This document shows, piece by piece, positions 45,241 through 54,174 of a stretch of 64,000 nucleotides of DNA. Both the position numbers and the translations under genes were made by a program. Every line of letters starts with the position of its first letter. The stretch's first letter is position 1. The stretch covers positions 1-64,000 of the forward strand of contig CAVXOW010000007.1 in assembly GCA_963763485.1 (NCBI GenBank), read 5' to 3'. This DNA is from CAWCKS01 sp963763485. Its GTDB lineage: Bacteria > Pseudomonadota > Alphaproteobacteria > Rhizobiales > Xanthobacteraceae. A model generated the notes under the pieces. It did not search any database and was not told the origin of the DNA. It saw only the letters and a list, made by a program, of their open reading frames with translations.

Positions 45241-45312
45241 CGCGCTTGGCCCCTGGGCCATTCGCGCAAGGCAAGACGCGCTTGGCACCTACGCCATTCG
45301 CGCAGAGCAAGA
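45241..45312 (+). repeat. two tandem 36-bp repeats
   Basis: CGCGCTTGGCCCCTGGGCCA... at 45241-45276 is repeated with five differences at 45277-45312 (CGCGCTTGGCACCTACGCCA...). The pair lies between two minus-strand genes, outside any supported coding region, and is followed by a third weak start (CGGCTTGCCCC). Confidence 0.65.
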
Positions 45313-45331
45313 TGCGGCTTGCCCCGCGCGG

Positions 45332-45565
45332 TTACCCCGCGAGCTCGATCTCCTCGACGACAAAGCGCACTTCCAGGCCATCCGACAACTTTGCCCAGAA
45401 TGAATTGGTCGCCGGCTCGAAGCCGGAATCCTCGCCGGCGCGCGCAGCGTCGAATTCCGCAAGCGCAAGCGCATCCTGCTCGAGTTCGAACAGCGGTTGC
45501 GTGGGCTGCCGCGCGATCACTGAATTCCGGGTATCGATTTCGATTCGCGTGATCTGGAACGGCAT
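45332..45565 (-). CDS. small hypothetical acidic protein
   Basis: The 77-residue protein (MPFQITRIEIDTRNSVIARQ...) is acidic in the middle (FELEQDALALAEFDAARAGE) and ends LEVRFVVEEIELAG. AGGAGA stands 8 bases before the ATG. Conserved-looking codon use; no domain recognised. Confidence 0.65.
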   Translation of the reverse strand: MPFQITRIEIDTRNSVIARQPTQPLFELEQDALALAEFDAARAGEDSGFEPATNSFWAKLSDGLEVRFVVEEIELAG

Positions 45566-46062
45566 GGGCAGTCTCCTTCGAGAACCTGTTCATCATGCGA
45601 TGCGCGATCGCGTTCGCAAATGACAGTCATCAAATCGCTGCGCGGCGAGGACTGACGCGCGCGCACCTCATGCCGGAATCGTGCGACGGAAATTTGACTT
45701 GGCACGGCGCTCGCGCGTGCGATCGACTCACGATTTCTTCATCTTTGTTCCACGCGTCAGAGTGTCACGCGCTCTTGTCCGCGAGATTTGTGACCGTGCT
45801 GTTCGACCCTCGTACTCGAGCGCAAGACTTCCTGATGACGACAGATGCCGCGTTCGGCCATTTGGCTCCAGTCCAGCCGAGCTCGGCGATTGCGTGTGGC
45901 AGCGGATCGCGGCGCATCCCCATGGCCAGCATTGGCAAAAGCTGCCATCATTCAGGAGCGAATGGATTTCATTGAACTGCTGGACCAGCCGGCAAGACCA
46001 CTTGACGCGGCGAGATGCCGCTCCGGCGCACGCATGCCGCTTTCCGCAGGGGAGATTTCGTC
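45566..46062. other. intergenic region upstream of caspase-like gene
   Basis: No gene is supported; several frames give low-quality peptides. The final GGGGAGA before 46063 is the ribosome site of the caspase-like gene. No operator repeat recognised. Confidence 0.4.
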
Positions 46063-47670
46063 ATGAGAACAGGGTTCCCCAGGCTTTTCCTCGCCGTCTT
46101 CGCAGTCATCGCATTGCAATTGCTGTCATCGCTTGCCGCGCAGGCGCAAAACCGCGTCGCGCTTGTGATCGGGCAATCCGCCTACAAGAACGTCGTGCAA
46201 TTGCCGAATACCGCAAACGACGCCAAGCAGATGACCAACCTGTTGTCGCAGGCCGGCTTCAGCGTGATGACCGGCGCCGATCTATCACAGATCGAGATGC
46301 GGCGGACGATCGCCGAGTTCGCGGCGAAAGTGGCGCAAAGCGGACCGAGCACCGTCGCCGCAGTGTTCTATGCCGGTCATGGCTTGCAGATCGATGGTGA
46401 GAATTTTCTTGTTCCCGTCGACATCGACCCGCAGCGTGAAAGCGACATCCCGCTCGAAGCTGTGCGGCTGAACGACCTCATGAATACGCTCGGGTCGTTG
46501 CCAACCTCGATGCGCATCTTCATGCTCGATTCCTGCCGCAACAATCCGTTCCCGTCGATCGCAGGTTCCACCGGCAAGGGACTTGCGATGGTGGATACGC
46601 GCGCGGGCGCGCAGGGCTCGTTCATCTCATTCTCGACCTCTCCGGGGTCGGAGGCCGAAGACGGCAACGGCGCCGACTCGCCTTACACCACCGCGCTGCT
46701 GCAAGTGGCGCGCGATGCAGTGCCGATCGAGGAAGCTTTCAAGCGCGTCCGTGTCGCGGTCGCCCGTGACACTGACGGTCGCCAGATTCCATGGGAGAGC
46801 TCGTCGCTGACTGCAGACTTCCGCTTCTTTGGCGATACCGGCCAGTCCACGCCGGCGGCCGGCGGCGTGACGCCGCCCGGCGCTTCGACCCCACGCGCGG
46901 CCGCGCCAACCCGCTCGATCGACGATTGGAAAAAGGAATTGACCGGCAAGGACATCAAGACGGCGTATGAGCTCGTTATCGCCGACGATACGGTGCCTGC
47001 CTACGAAGCTTTCGTGCAGCTGTTCGACGCGCCGCCCTACGGTCCCCGTGTAAAGGTGTTTGTCGAGCGGCGGAAAGAAATGATGGCCTGGAACAATGCG
47101 GTGCTGATCAACACCGCCGCGAGCTTCCAGGACTTCCTGGTCGCCTATCCGAGGAGCGATCTCGCGCCGACTGCATTCAAGCTGCTTGACCGCGTGCGCA
47201 ATCGCTCGCTGCTCGCGAATGCGGCGCTGCCGGCGGGTGCTGGCGTTGCTACGCTTGCGCCGTCAGGCGGTGGAAGTGGCGGAGGCAACAATACGCCGAG
47301 CCCGACCAATGCGCCGCAGCCGACCAACGCGTCGACTGCGCCGACCTGCACCTGCACGCCGGCCACCGTTCCGGTCAACATCCCGGTCATCAAGAAGCCC
47401 AAGGATGACGACACGCCGAAGAAGAAGCGTGCCGACACGCCGCGGGGGCCGAGGGCGCCGACGGACGCCGACATTGCGCAATCAGGCCGGCCGGCCGGTC
47501 CGCAGGGGCCGCCGCCGGGCGCGGTCATGGAAGGTGTCGGCGTCGGTATCGGCGTTGGCATCGGTATGGGCATGGGCGGTGGCATGCGAGGCGGCGGAAT
47601 GCGCGAGCCCGGCTCGATGGGCGGCGGTGGTATTCGCCCGCAAGGTGGAATGACGCCCTACGGCCGCTAG
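46063..47670 (+). CDS. exported caspase-like (metacaspase/peptidase C14) protein with Gly-rich tail
   Basis: The 535-residue protein has a signal peptide (RLFLAVFAVIALQLLSSLAA, AQAQ) and a caspase p20 domain: RVALVIGQSAYKNVVQLPNT, the catalytic His106 in VFYAGHGLQIDGENFLVP, and Cys158 in RIFMLDSCRNNPF. A following region (DDWKKELTGKDIKTAYELVI, then VYFVERR-like) is helical. A Pro/Thr/Cys linker follows (TCTCTPATVPV), and the C-terminus is Gly/Met-rich (GVGVGIGVGIGMGMGGGMRG). Such prokaryotic caspase homologs act in envelope processes or programmed death. The Gly tail resembles surface-exposed or aggregation-prone proteins. Intact, single copy here. Confidence 0.9.
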   Translation: MRTGFPRLFLAVFAVIALQLLSSLAAQAQNRVALVIGQSAYKNVVQLPNTANDAKQMTNLLSQAGFSVMTGADLSQIEMRRTIAEFAAKVAQSGPSTVAAVFYAGHGLQIDGENFLVPVDIDPQRESDIPLEAVRLNDLMNTLGSLPTSMRIFMLDSCRNNPFPSIAGSTGKGLAMVDTRAGAQGSFISFSTSPGSEAEDGNGADSPYTTALLQVARDAVPIEEAFKRVRVAVARDTDGRQIPWESSSLTADFRFFGDTGQSTPAAGGVTPPGASTPRAAAPTRSIDDWKKELTGKDIKTAYELVIADDTVPAYEAFVQLFDAPPYGPRVKVFVERRKEMMAWNNAVLINTAASFQDFLVAYPRSDLAPTAFKLLDRVRNRSLLANAALPAGAGVATLAPSGGGSGGGNNTPSPTNAPQPTNASTAPTCTCTPATVPVNIPVIKKPKDDDTPKKKRADTPRGPRAPTDADIAQSGRPAGPQGPPPGAVMEGVGVGIGVGIGMGMGGGMRGGGMREPGSMGGGGIRPQGGMTPYGR

Positions 47671-47690
47671 CTCTGCTGGTTTGAAAATGA

Positions 47691-47720
47691 GAAATGGCCG
47701 GCACGGCGGCCGGCCATTTC
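47691..47720 (+). terminator. terminator after caspase-like gene
   Basis: GAAATGGCCGG (47691-47701) pairs with CCGGCCATTTC (47710-47720): an 11-bp stem with an 8-base loop, 20 bases past the stop. No long T run follows, so termination may be helped by Rho. Confidence 0.7.
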
Positions 47721-47808
47721 GCAACTCAACGCACCTGACGCAACGTCAAGCAACGCTACGCGACGCTTACGAACGTCGGCGCGTGTCCTTGAGGGCGCGC
47801 GCAAACAC

Positions 47809-48510
47809 TTAATGCCAGCCGAAGCGATAGTTCACGCCGACCTTCACCGTATGCTCGTCGTCGCGGAAGCGGTTGCCGACCAGTGCCGGCGGACCTGTGG
47901 CAAATGTGGTGTTGCCGAAGTTGTAGTACTGATATTCGCCCTTCACCGACCAGTTCGGGGCGAACATGTATTCGAGGCCGCCGCCGACGGTCCAGCCGCT
48001 TTTGCTGTTGCCCGTGGTGGCGAATGTCGCCGGCACACCGGCGACCGTTACGCCAAGGCTCCTGTCGGTGAAGGCATAGCCGCCCTTGGCGTAGAGCAGG
48101 CCCGGACCCCAGGTCCAGCCGATGCGCGCCGTCGCCGAGCCGAGGCCACGGGTGTTCTCTGTCGCGACGCCTGCGACCGGAAATGCGAAGCCGCCGTTAT
48201 TGGTGTTGGCGAGCCAGCTGTATTGCCCTTCGAGCCCGACCACCCAATTTGGATTGAACTGATAGTCGGCGCCAGCCTGGACGCCACCCAGAAAACGGCC
48301 GCCATTTGATTGCAGCGTGTTGTTCCCAGCCCATGCGCCACCGACGTGGCCGCCGATGTAGAATCCGGTCCAATTATACACGGTTGCGAGCGGTGCGGGT
48401 GCCGGCGGCGCCTTGTAGGAGCGCGCGGTCATATCCGCAGCCGCAGCCGGTGCCGCGAGCATGATCAGGCTGGCTGACGCCAGCAGGAATTTTCTGGTTG
48501 CAATGTTCAT
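47809..48510 (-). CDS. Omp25/RopB-like outer-membrane beta-barrel porin
   Basis: The 233-residue protein has a signal peptide (MNIATRKFLLASASLIMLAA, PAAAAD) and barrel motifs YNWTGFYIGGHVGGAWAG, VVGLEGQYSWL, GSATARIGWTWGPGLLYAKG, and the closing strands SVKGEYQYYNFGNTTF and VKVGVNYRFGWH. It matches the rhizobial Omp25/RopB group. The end is WH instead of the usual terminal Phe. ATG 48510 gives a normal signal; the longer frame from 48648 is not used. Alphaproteobacterial porins of this type stabilise the outer membrane. Confidence 0.88.
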   Translation of the reverse strand: MNIATRKFLLASASLIMLAAPAAAADMTARSYKAPPAPAPLATVYNWTGFYIGGHVGGAWAGNNTLQSNGGRFLGGVQAGADYQFNPNWVVGLEGQYSWLANTNNGGFAFPVAGVATENTRGLGSATARIGWTWGPGLLYAKGGYAFTDRSLGVTVAGVPATFATTGNSKSGWTVGGGLEYMFAPNWSVKGEYQYYNFGNTTFATGPPALVGNRFRDDEHTVKVGVNYRFGWH

Positions 48511-48832
48511 GACGGCCCCCGACTTCAGAAACGTCCGCCCTTTCATATAGGCGCGGCGCCGATGCAGACCAACGTCGTCCGAATACTTTGGTTTCATGAT
48601 TGCGACCCTATGGCGGTACCCGATCGCAACTGTGGCGGCCATGATCACGCCACTTCAAGCTCCCGTGATAGTTACCGGGAACCCGATCAACCCTGTTAGT
48701 CGCCCCGCCGCAACGGAGGTTCAGTCCGGTTCCATCGGCTTCAGCAAGGTTAACCTTCGTTAAGGAAGCGCTTGGCTAGGATTGGCGCATCTGCGCTCAA
48801 TGGAGCACCGATTCGCCGCCGCAACCGTTGCC
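48511..48832. other. intergenic divergent promoter region
   Basis: The gap separates the porin and the transglycosylase-like gene. TTAA-N6-TTAA at 48750-48763 is close to but not the CtrA spacing. No other signal seen. Confidence 0.4.
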
Positions 48833-50019
48833 ATGACTACTTTTCCTGCTCATCTTCCCGCGCTTGCCATTGCAGGCTGTGCGCTCTTCGTGGCCGGAGA
48901 CTTCTGGCCCCGAGCCTCGCTGCGCCTGCGGCGCAATCCGCGCCGGCGGCGACGCCAGCGACGATCGCCGAATACCATCGCAAGCTGAAGGAGTATCTCG
49001 CGGCGCGGGACACGTTCGAGGCCGAGGCGGCGGCCTATTGGGATTCGATCTCGGCGAAGCGGCGCATTCGCAATGCCAGGCGCCGCAGCCATGAACAGGT
49101 CGTGCTCGACGACTACGTGTTGACGCAGCCGCCGCTCTACTCCGGTCCGAAGCGTCCGGTCAGTCCGGTGCCTGAGGCCGAACCGGAGCGGCCGCGCAAA
49201 CCGCCGCGGCCGATTCCGGTTGTCGCAGACCTCTTGCGCGCGGCCGCTGAGCAGTTCCAGTTCGCACCTGAGCGTGCCGACGAACTTGCCTTCAAGCGTG
49301 CTTACGCGAGCTTCGCCAGAGCCGAAGGTCTCACACGTGAGCAGGCGGTGCGCGTCTATGCGTTCGAGACCGGCGGCATCGGCAACTATGATGCGCAGTC
49401 CGGGTTGATCCGGCGCTCCGGCGGACGCCCGATCTCGAGCGCGATCGGTTACAACCAGCTTCTGACCACCAACAGCATCGAGCTCGTCGCCGAGCAAGGT
49501 CATCGCCTCCTTGAGGCGCTGAATGAAAAAGCGGCGCGGTCGTCAGGCGCACAGCGCAAGGCGCTGGAACAGAAGATCCTGGTGCTTAAGCGCATGGTCG
49601 CGTTCTGCCGCTCGGTGCCGGACGACTGGTCGGAGCATGACAAGCTCGCCGACACCGCGCAGGGCTGGGCGGTTCACGCCATGGTGCTCGACATCGACGT
49701 CGGTCCGATGCTGCAGACCCACAAGCTTCTGACGTCGGTGTTGTTCGCGCAGCAGAAGGGCTACGAGGCGCCGCTCACCGCCGCCGAACTCGAGATGATG
49801 AACCTGACCGGCGATGGCACGGGGCTCGACATGGTGACGATGCCGGGGCCGATGCGCGAGCAGGTGCCGACCTCGAACTTCTTCCAGCGTTCCGGTTACG
49901 AGCGCAATCCGGTGGCGAGCCGCAACAACACGGTGGCGAAGCTGCTGGCGGTCACCGATGAGTGGATGAATTCCGGTGCGCAGGCGCAGGGCGCGCGCGA
50001 TCTCGCGGCGGTATTTTGA
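48833..50019 (+). CDS. putative lytic-transglycosylase-like exported protein, frameshift in signal region
   Basis: ATG 48833 gives a good signal peptide (MTTFPAHLPALAIAGCALFV), but the main frame is another one, which reads ATIAEYHRKLKEYLAARDTF and AYWDSISAKRRIRNARRRSH, a Pro-rich linker and a helical domain. So one base is gained or lost near 48890. The globular part has RVYAFETGGIGNYDAQSGLI and SAIGYNQLLTTNSIELVAEQ, which resemble the catalytic Glu and GYxQ motifs of SLT-type lytic transglycosylases, followed by long helices to DLAAVF. Peptidoglycan cleavage is an inference from these motifs. Confidence 0.65.
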
Positions 50020-50034
50020 GTTTGCGCAATAGCA

Positions 50035-50063
50035 AAAGGGCCGGCGCTTAAGGCCGGCCCTTT
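50035..50063. terminator. bidirectional terminator between 48833 gene and porin
   Basis: AAAGGGCCGGC (50035-50045) and GCCGGCCCTTT (50053-50063) form an 11-bp stem with a 7-base loop. Convergent genes end on both sides (50019 and 50088), so one hairpin can serve both. Confidence 0.8.
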
Positions 50064-50087
50064 GCTGTCTGCTTGAAGGCTTGACCG

Positions 50088-51047
50088 TCAGAACTGATAG
50101 TTGAAGCCGAGCTTGAAGACGTGATCGCGCAAGCGACTACGCACCTGCGCCGCCGTCGACGAAGTGGTCGTGGTGGTCGTGGTCGCGATTGTATTGACGT
50201 CGGACACAAGGAAGGTCTGAACGGGCGCCCCGGTCGTGGTCGTGGTGGTCGCAGCGCCGGCACCAAGATTGGTGTTGAAGCTTCCGAGGTCGACGAACAG
50301 ATACTGGCCCCTGACCGACCAATGCTGGTCGATCTTGCCCTCAACGCCGGCGCCGACGGAATAGCCGACGCGCGTGGTGCTCACGTTGCCGGTCGTAAGC
50401 GAGCCGCCGTTGATTCCGCTGAGATAGCTGGCGTCGACCTGACCGATCGCCAAGCCGCCGGTTCCGTAAAGCAGGATTTTCGGATGGACCAGGAATCCGA
50501 CGGTCCCGCGCAGCGTGCTGAGCCAGCGCAATCGGAGATCGGCAGTACCTATCGCCGAACCGACCGGACAACCCGCAACCGAGCAAACCTGGAAACTGCC
50601 GCGTTCGGAGCTGCCCTCGAGATCGCCTTCGAGCCCAAGCACCCATGTGTTGATTTGCTGTCGCCAGCCAATCTGGCCGCCGCCCATAAAGCCGTTGACG
50701 TTAGCTCTGCCGCTGGTTGCTCCGAGCGAGGTTAAAGTTGTCGCCGCAGTGGTGGTGGTCTGCGGGAAGGGACCAGGCGCTTGCGGCTGGAAGCTCGTTA
50801 TCTCGGTGGTGCCGCGAAACAGACGCGTCACGGTCGTGCTGGTTGAGGTTGCCGTCGTGGTGTCGGTCTGGTCGGAACGTCCGCGGCCCCAACTGCCGCC
50901 AAGATCACCGCCGAGATAGAATCCGCTCCAGCTGATTGGCGGGTCGACAACCGGCAGCGCCTTCACCGGCATGCGCATGTCGGCCGCCATCGCAGCAGTC
51001 ATGGTTGCTGCCAGGATTCCCGCAGCGACGATCAAGCTCTTCGACAT
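50088..51047 (-). CDS. Omp25-like outer-membrane porin with poly-Thr loops
   Basis: The 319-residue protein has a signal peptide (MSKSLIVAAGILAATMTAAM, AAD) and barrel pieces (WSGFYLGGDLGGSWGRGRSD, VNGFMGGGQIGWRQQINTWV, LGLEGDLEGSS) and ends DHVFKLGFNYQF with the terminal Phe that directs barrel assembly. Four low-complexity Thr stretches lie between strands: TDTTTATSTSTTV, TTTTAATTLTS, AATTTTTTGAPV, and TIATTTTTTTSSTAA. Their DNA is a run of ACC/ACG codons prone to slippage. The two Cys in QVCSVAGCPVGSA could form a loop disulfide. Ribosome-like AAGGGGC before the ATG. Confidence 0.88.
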   Translation of the reverse strand: MSKSLIVAAGILAATMTAAMAADMRMPVKALPVVDPPISWSGFYLGGDLGGSWGRGRSDQTDTTTATSTSTTVTRLFRGTTEITSFQPQAPGPFPQTTTTAATTLTSLGATSGRANVNGFMGGGQIGWRQQINTWVLGLEGDLEGSSERGSFQVCSVAGCPVGSAIGTADLRLRWLSTLRGTVGFLVHPKILLYGTGGLAIGQVDASYLSGINGGSLTTGNVSTTRVGYSVGAGVEGKIDQHWSVRGQYLFVDLGSFNTNLGAGAATTTTTTGAPVQTFLVSDVNTIATTTTTTTSSTAAQVRSRLRDHVFKLGFNYQF

Positions 51048-51488
51048 GTTCAGCCCCTTGCAATCCGCTCAAGCAATCGTCTCAGATAATGTTTGGGATT
51101 CTTCCGTAAGAAGGGCGGTTACTCAATACCAATTCCGCCAATCTTGCAGAAAGTTGCCGCATGTGATGTTTTTGCAGCGGCGCGACAATTTGAATTTATT
51201 CGGTCAAATCAACGGGTTGACCTGGATAAGCGCCAATTGGAAACAGAGGGCTTGGCGAGCGAGGGCTATCGTTCGACTGGGGAAAAGTGGGGCCCTCAGG
51301 AGTTGTTGTGACTTGGCCCCTCGAGAGTCACTTTGGATCGGGCGTGACAATGGGAACGCTGCCGTGCCCGCGCGACGCAGTCGCCGGGAGCAATTCTTGT
51401 CCTTATGCACGAGGTTTGGCGCTGGGATGTTTGCAGCTCCGCAGGGCTTCGAAAGCTCGCGAAATTTCGATAATTTGCTGAACACGAA
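51048..51488. other. intergenic region between porin and Lrp-like gene
   Basis: No gene is supported in this 440-bp gap. It contains several weak hairpins and should hold the promoters of the porin and, further right, the Lrp-type regulator. Confidence 0.4.
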
Positions 51489-52008
51489 GTGGCAGCCGAC
51501 GCGGACAGGCGCCCGCGCAGCAAACCAGGCAAGAAAACGGGGATTCCAAACTTGGACAAACTGGACGACATCGACCGCCAGCTGCTTGCGCTGCTTCAGG
51601 GCAATGATCGCCTCGGGCTTGCCGAACTCGGCAAGGCGGTGGGCTCAGCGCCGTCGACCGTCAACGACCGGATCAAGCGGCTGGTACGCAACGGCGTGAT
51701 CACCGGCTTCCACGCACGCGTCGCGGCGGAGCTCGTCGGCCTCGAGTTGCTGGCCTTCATTTTGGTGGCGTGGAGCGATCCCAAGGTCGAGTCAAAAATT
51801 CCTCGACAAGATTCAGAAGACGCCGAACGTGCTGGAGTGCCACCACGTCACCGGCGCATGGAATTATCTGATCAAGGTGCGCGCCAAGAACACGCGCGAG
51901 CTCGAAACGCTGCTGGCAGGCACGGTCAAGGCCGTTGCCGGCGTACAGCGCACCGACACCATGATCGCGCTGTCGTCGGTCAAGGAAGGCTGGACGGTCC
52001 CGGTGTAG
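51489..52008 (+). pseudogene. Lrp/AsnC-family transcriptional regulator, one frameshift
   Basis: The N-terminal HTH is intact (LDDIDRQLLALLQGNDRLGL, AELGKAVGSAPSTVNDRIKR, LVRNGVITGFHA). A five-A run near 51797 adds a base (GTCAAAAATTCC), breaking SDPKVESKF from LDKIQKTPNVLECHHVTG, AWNYLIKVRAKNTRELETLL, GVQRTDTMIALSSVKEGWTV, the RAM ligand-sensing domain, which ends in TAG at 52006-52008. The homopolymer and unharmed downstream frame indicate sequencing error. GTG 51489 is the likely start; a TTG near 51552 is shorter. Regulates amino-acid or stationary-phase genes in relatives. Confidence 0.85.
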
Positions 52009-52065
52009 CCTTATCGAGCGGGCCGGCGCCCTCGGCCAGCGAGGACGACGGCATCGCTGCATGGA

Positions 52066-52902
52066 TCAGGCCCGGTAGAACGGCTTGTCGCCACAGACCG
52101 TGACGCGATGCGCGTAGCGGCGGTTCGGCCAGTAGTCGAACATCGCTTGATGCTGCGCCGAGCGGTTGTCCCAGAACGCGATCGAATGCTTCTGCCACTT
52201 GAACCGGCAGTGAAACTCCGGCGTCTCGACGTGTCGGAACAGCATCTCCAGCAGCGCTTCGCTCTCGTGGCGCTTGAGCTGGGCGATCTTGGTCGTGAAA
52301 CCGCGATTGACGAACAACAGCTTGCGCCCGGTCACCGGATGGGTGCGCACCACGGGGTGCTCGTTTTGCGGAAACGCCTGCTCGGCGCCATCGCCACGCT
52401 TGCGGTGGGTGTGCGCCTTCGAGCTGTCATGGATCGCGGTGAGGCCTTCGAGATAGCGCTGCAGCGACGGCGACAGCGACTCGAACGCCGCATACATATT
52501 GGCGAACATGGTGTCGCCGCCGCCATTGGCGGCCGGCTCGTGCATGTAGAGGATCGAGCCCATCGGCGGCTCGGCGTCGCACGAGACATCGGAGTGCCAT
52601 TCTTCGCCGGCGACGTGCTTGGAATTCTCATCCGCCTTGATCACGAGAATCTCCGGGTGTCCTTCGACCAGCTTCGGCGCATTGGGGTGAATGTGCAGCT
52701 TGCCGAAGTGGCGGCCGAAATCCTTGTGCTGGTCGACGGTGAGGTTCTGGTCGCGGAAGAAGATCACCAGGTTGTCCATCAGCGCATCGTGCACTTCCTG
52801 GAACTGCTGGTTGCCGAGCGCTTGCGACAGGTCGACGCCGTGGATTTCGGCGCCGATGGTCGGCGTCAGCTTGCGAACGTCGATGGTCTGGTAGCTGGTC
52901 AT
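52066..52902 (-). CDS. TauD/TfdA-type Fe(II)/2-oxoglutarate dioxygenase
   Basis: The 278-residue enzyme has the metal-binding His103 and Asp105 in GEEWHSDVSC and the distal His265 with Arg266 in RYAHRVTVCGDKPFYRA, the ending typical of TauD. It also has SILYMHEPAANGGGDTMFAN, VVRTHPVTGRKLLFVNRGFT and AFWDNRSAQHQAMF. These non-haem enzymes hydroxylate substrates such as taurine or phenoxy herbicides using 2-oxoglutarate; the substrate is unknown here. Divergent IclR gene with an operator next to it. Intact. Confidence 0.93.
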   Translation of the reverse strand: MTSYQTIDVRKLTPTIGAEIHGVDLSQALGNQQFQEVHDALMDNLVIFFRDQNLTVDQHKDFGRHFGKLHIHPNAPKLVEGHPEILVIKADENSKHVAGEEWHSDVSCDAEPPMGSILYMHEPAANGGGDTMFANMYAAFESLSPSLQRYLEGLTAIHDSSKAHTHRKRGDGAEQAFPQNEHPVVRTHPVTGRKLLFVNRGFTTKIAQLKRHESEALLEMLFRHVETPEFHCRFKWQKHSIAFWDNRSAQHQAMFDYWPNRRYAHRVTVCGDKPFYRA

Positions 52903-52984
52903 GCTGCTCCCTCACGTTGTCTGGATCAGGCTTCTTGATTGGCGCGAACTGTAGGCTGATCGCTTCGCCGGCACCGCGACTGAA

Positions 52985-53013
52985 TTGACAAAATCCGTAT
53001 TACGGAATAGAGT
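52985..53013 (+). promoter_or_regulatory. promoter with overlapping IclR-type operator
   Basis: TTGACA (52985-52990), a 17-base spacer and TAGAGT (53008-53013) form a good promoter for the IclR gene. The palindrome TCCGTA-T-TACGGA (52994-53006) fills the spacer, so bound protein would block polymerase. It is equally placed to control the divergent dioxygenase. Confidence 0.65.
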
Positions 53014-53042
53014 AGCGTGTCTGTTCCGCAGCGATCGTCGTC

Positions 53043-53828
53043 ATGCCGTTGTCTTCACCTCGCCCCATCGAACCGGTCGAACGCGCCTTTTCGGTGCTGG
53101 AGAGCCTGAACCGTGTCCGCACGGGCACGCTGACCGAGATCAGCGAGGCCACCGCGCTGCCGAAGCCGACCACTGCGCGGCTGCTCGAAACCCTGATCGC
53201 GCTCGGCTATGTCACCCGGGTCTCGCGCAAGATCGGTTACCGCATCACCGACCGCGTGCTCGCGCTTGCCGCCGGCGTCCGCTACATCGATCGCCTGGTT
53301 CATGCCGCGGCGTCCGAGATGAGCGCGTTCACCGCGAAAACCGGCTGGCCGGTCTACCTCGGCACGATCAGCGACGCGCTTGTGCTGATCCGTCATTCGA
53401 CGGCGGAGCAAAGCCCGATGTCGTTCGAGACCGTCGGCTATGATCGCAAGTTTCAGATCTATGAAAGCGCGTTGGGGCTGGCCTATCTGGCGTTCTGCAG
53501 CATCGACGAGCGCCGCACGATCGTCGCTGCGATCCGTGCGGCGGACGGTGTCACGCCTTTGTCGGTACAGCGGCTGCGCGGCCTCGAACTGGAGCTCGAG
53601 CGCATCGGCGCGCGCGGCTATTCGTTCACGCGTTCCTCGAGGTCACGGCGCGTCAACGGCCTTGGCGTTCCGATCGGGCGCGGCGAGCAGGTCTTGGGTG
53701 CGCTGACGCTGCGCTATCCGAAGCGCGCGATGAGTGAGGACCAGGCGGCGGCGCGTTACGCCGGGCCGCTCGCCGAACTTGCCGACCGGATTGCTTTGGC
53801 CGCGTTTGCCGAGCGTGAAGATGCCTGA
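53043..53828 (+). CDS. IclR-family transcriptional regulator
   Basis: The 261-residue protein has an N-terminal winged HTH (PVERAFSVLESLNRVRTGTL, TEISEATALPKPTTARLLET) and a C-terminal IclR effector domain (WPVYLGTISDALVLIRHSTA, FETVGYDRKFQIYESALGLA, VNGLGVPIGRGEQVLGALTL). Members respond to aromatic or short-chain acid effectors and repress or activate a neighbouring catabolic operon. It is divergent from the TauD-type dioxygenase and has a palindromic operator within its own promoter, suggesting autorepression. Confidence 0.92.
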   Translation: MPLSSPRPIEPVERAFSVLESLNRVRTGTLTEISEATALPKPTTARLLETLIALGYVTRVSRKIGYRITDRVLALAAGVRYIDRLVHAAASEMSAFTAKTGWPVYLGTISDALVLIRHSTAEQSPMSFETVGYDRKFQIYESALGLAYLAFCSIDERRTIVAAIRAADGVTPLSVQRLRGLELELERIGARGYSFTRSSRSRRVNGLGVPIGRGEQVLGALTLRYPKRAMSEDQAAARYAGPLAELADRIALAAFAEREDA

Positions 53829-54174
53829 AAAACAGGCGGGCGCCATGCTGACAAGAACTGGCAACTAGTCCGCGCGCTCGCGATCCCCTGCTGTCGAATC
53901 CTGGCAGTGCCCTTCGTCTTATTGGCGTCAACCAAATCGCAACGCCACGGAGCACGCCATGCAGTTTTTCACCCTGATTCCCTATACGATCCTGTCGATC
54001 AGATTTTTTCTTCTGCTGTGTCGAATCCCGGATCGGTCGCTCGACTGGTTGTTGAGCTAGCGCAGGTTCCGACGAAATGGCCGGGCCTGGGCGAGCCTCA
54101 GAAATCTGGCGTGCCCGCCGATGCCACTTCATCGCAATGCACGCTAGACTATCCGCAACCGAATGGAGTCTCCC
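53829..54174. other. intergenic region upstream of YciI-like gene
   Basis: No gene is supported. A frame at 53907 onward gives a low-quality peptide. The end holds the ribosome site GGAGT before 54175. Confidence 0.4.

Noticed and set aside
45150..45596. 148-codon minus-strand frame containing the 36-bp repeat translation
   Set aside because: Overlaps the well-supported 45332-45565 gene in another frame; repeats explain its length.
48750..48763. CtrA-like TTAA-N6-TTAA before the transglycosylase-like gene
   Set aside because: Spacer is one base too short for the consensus.
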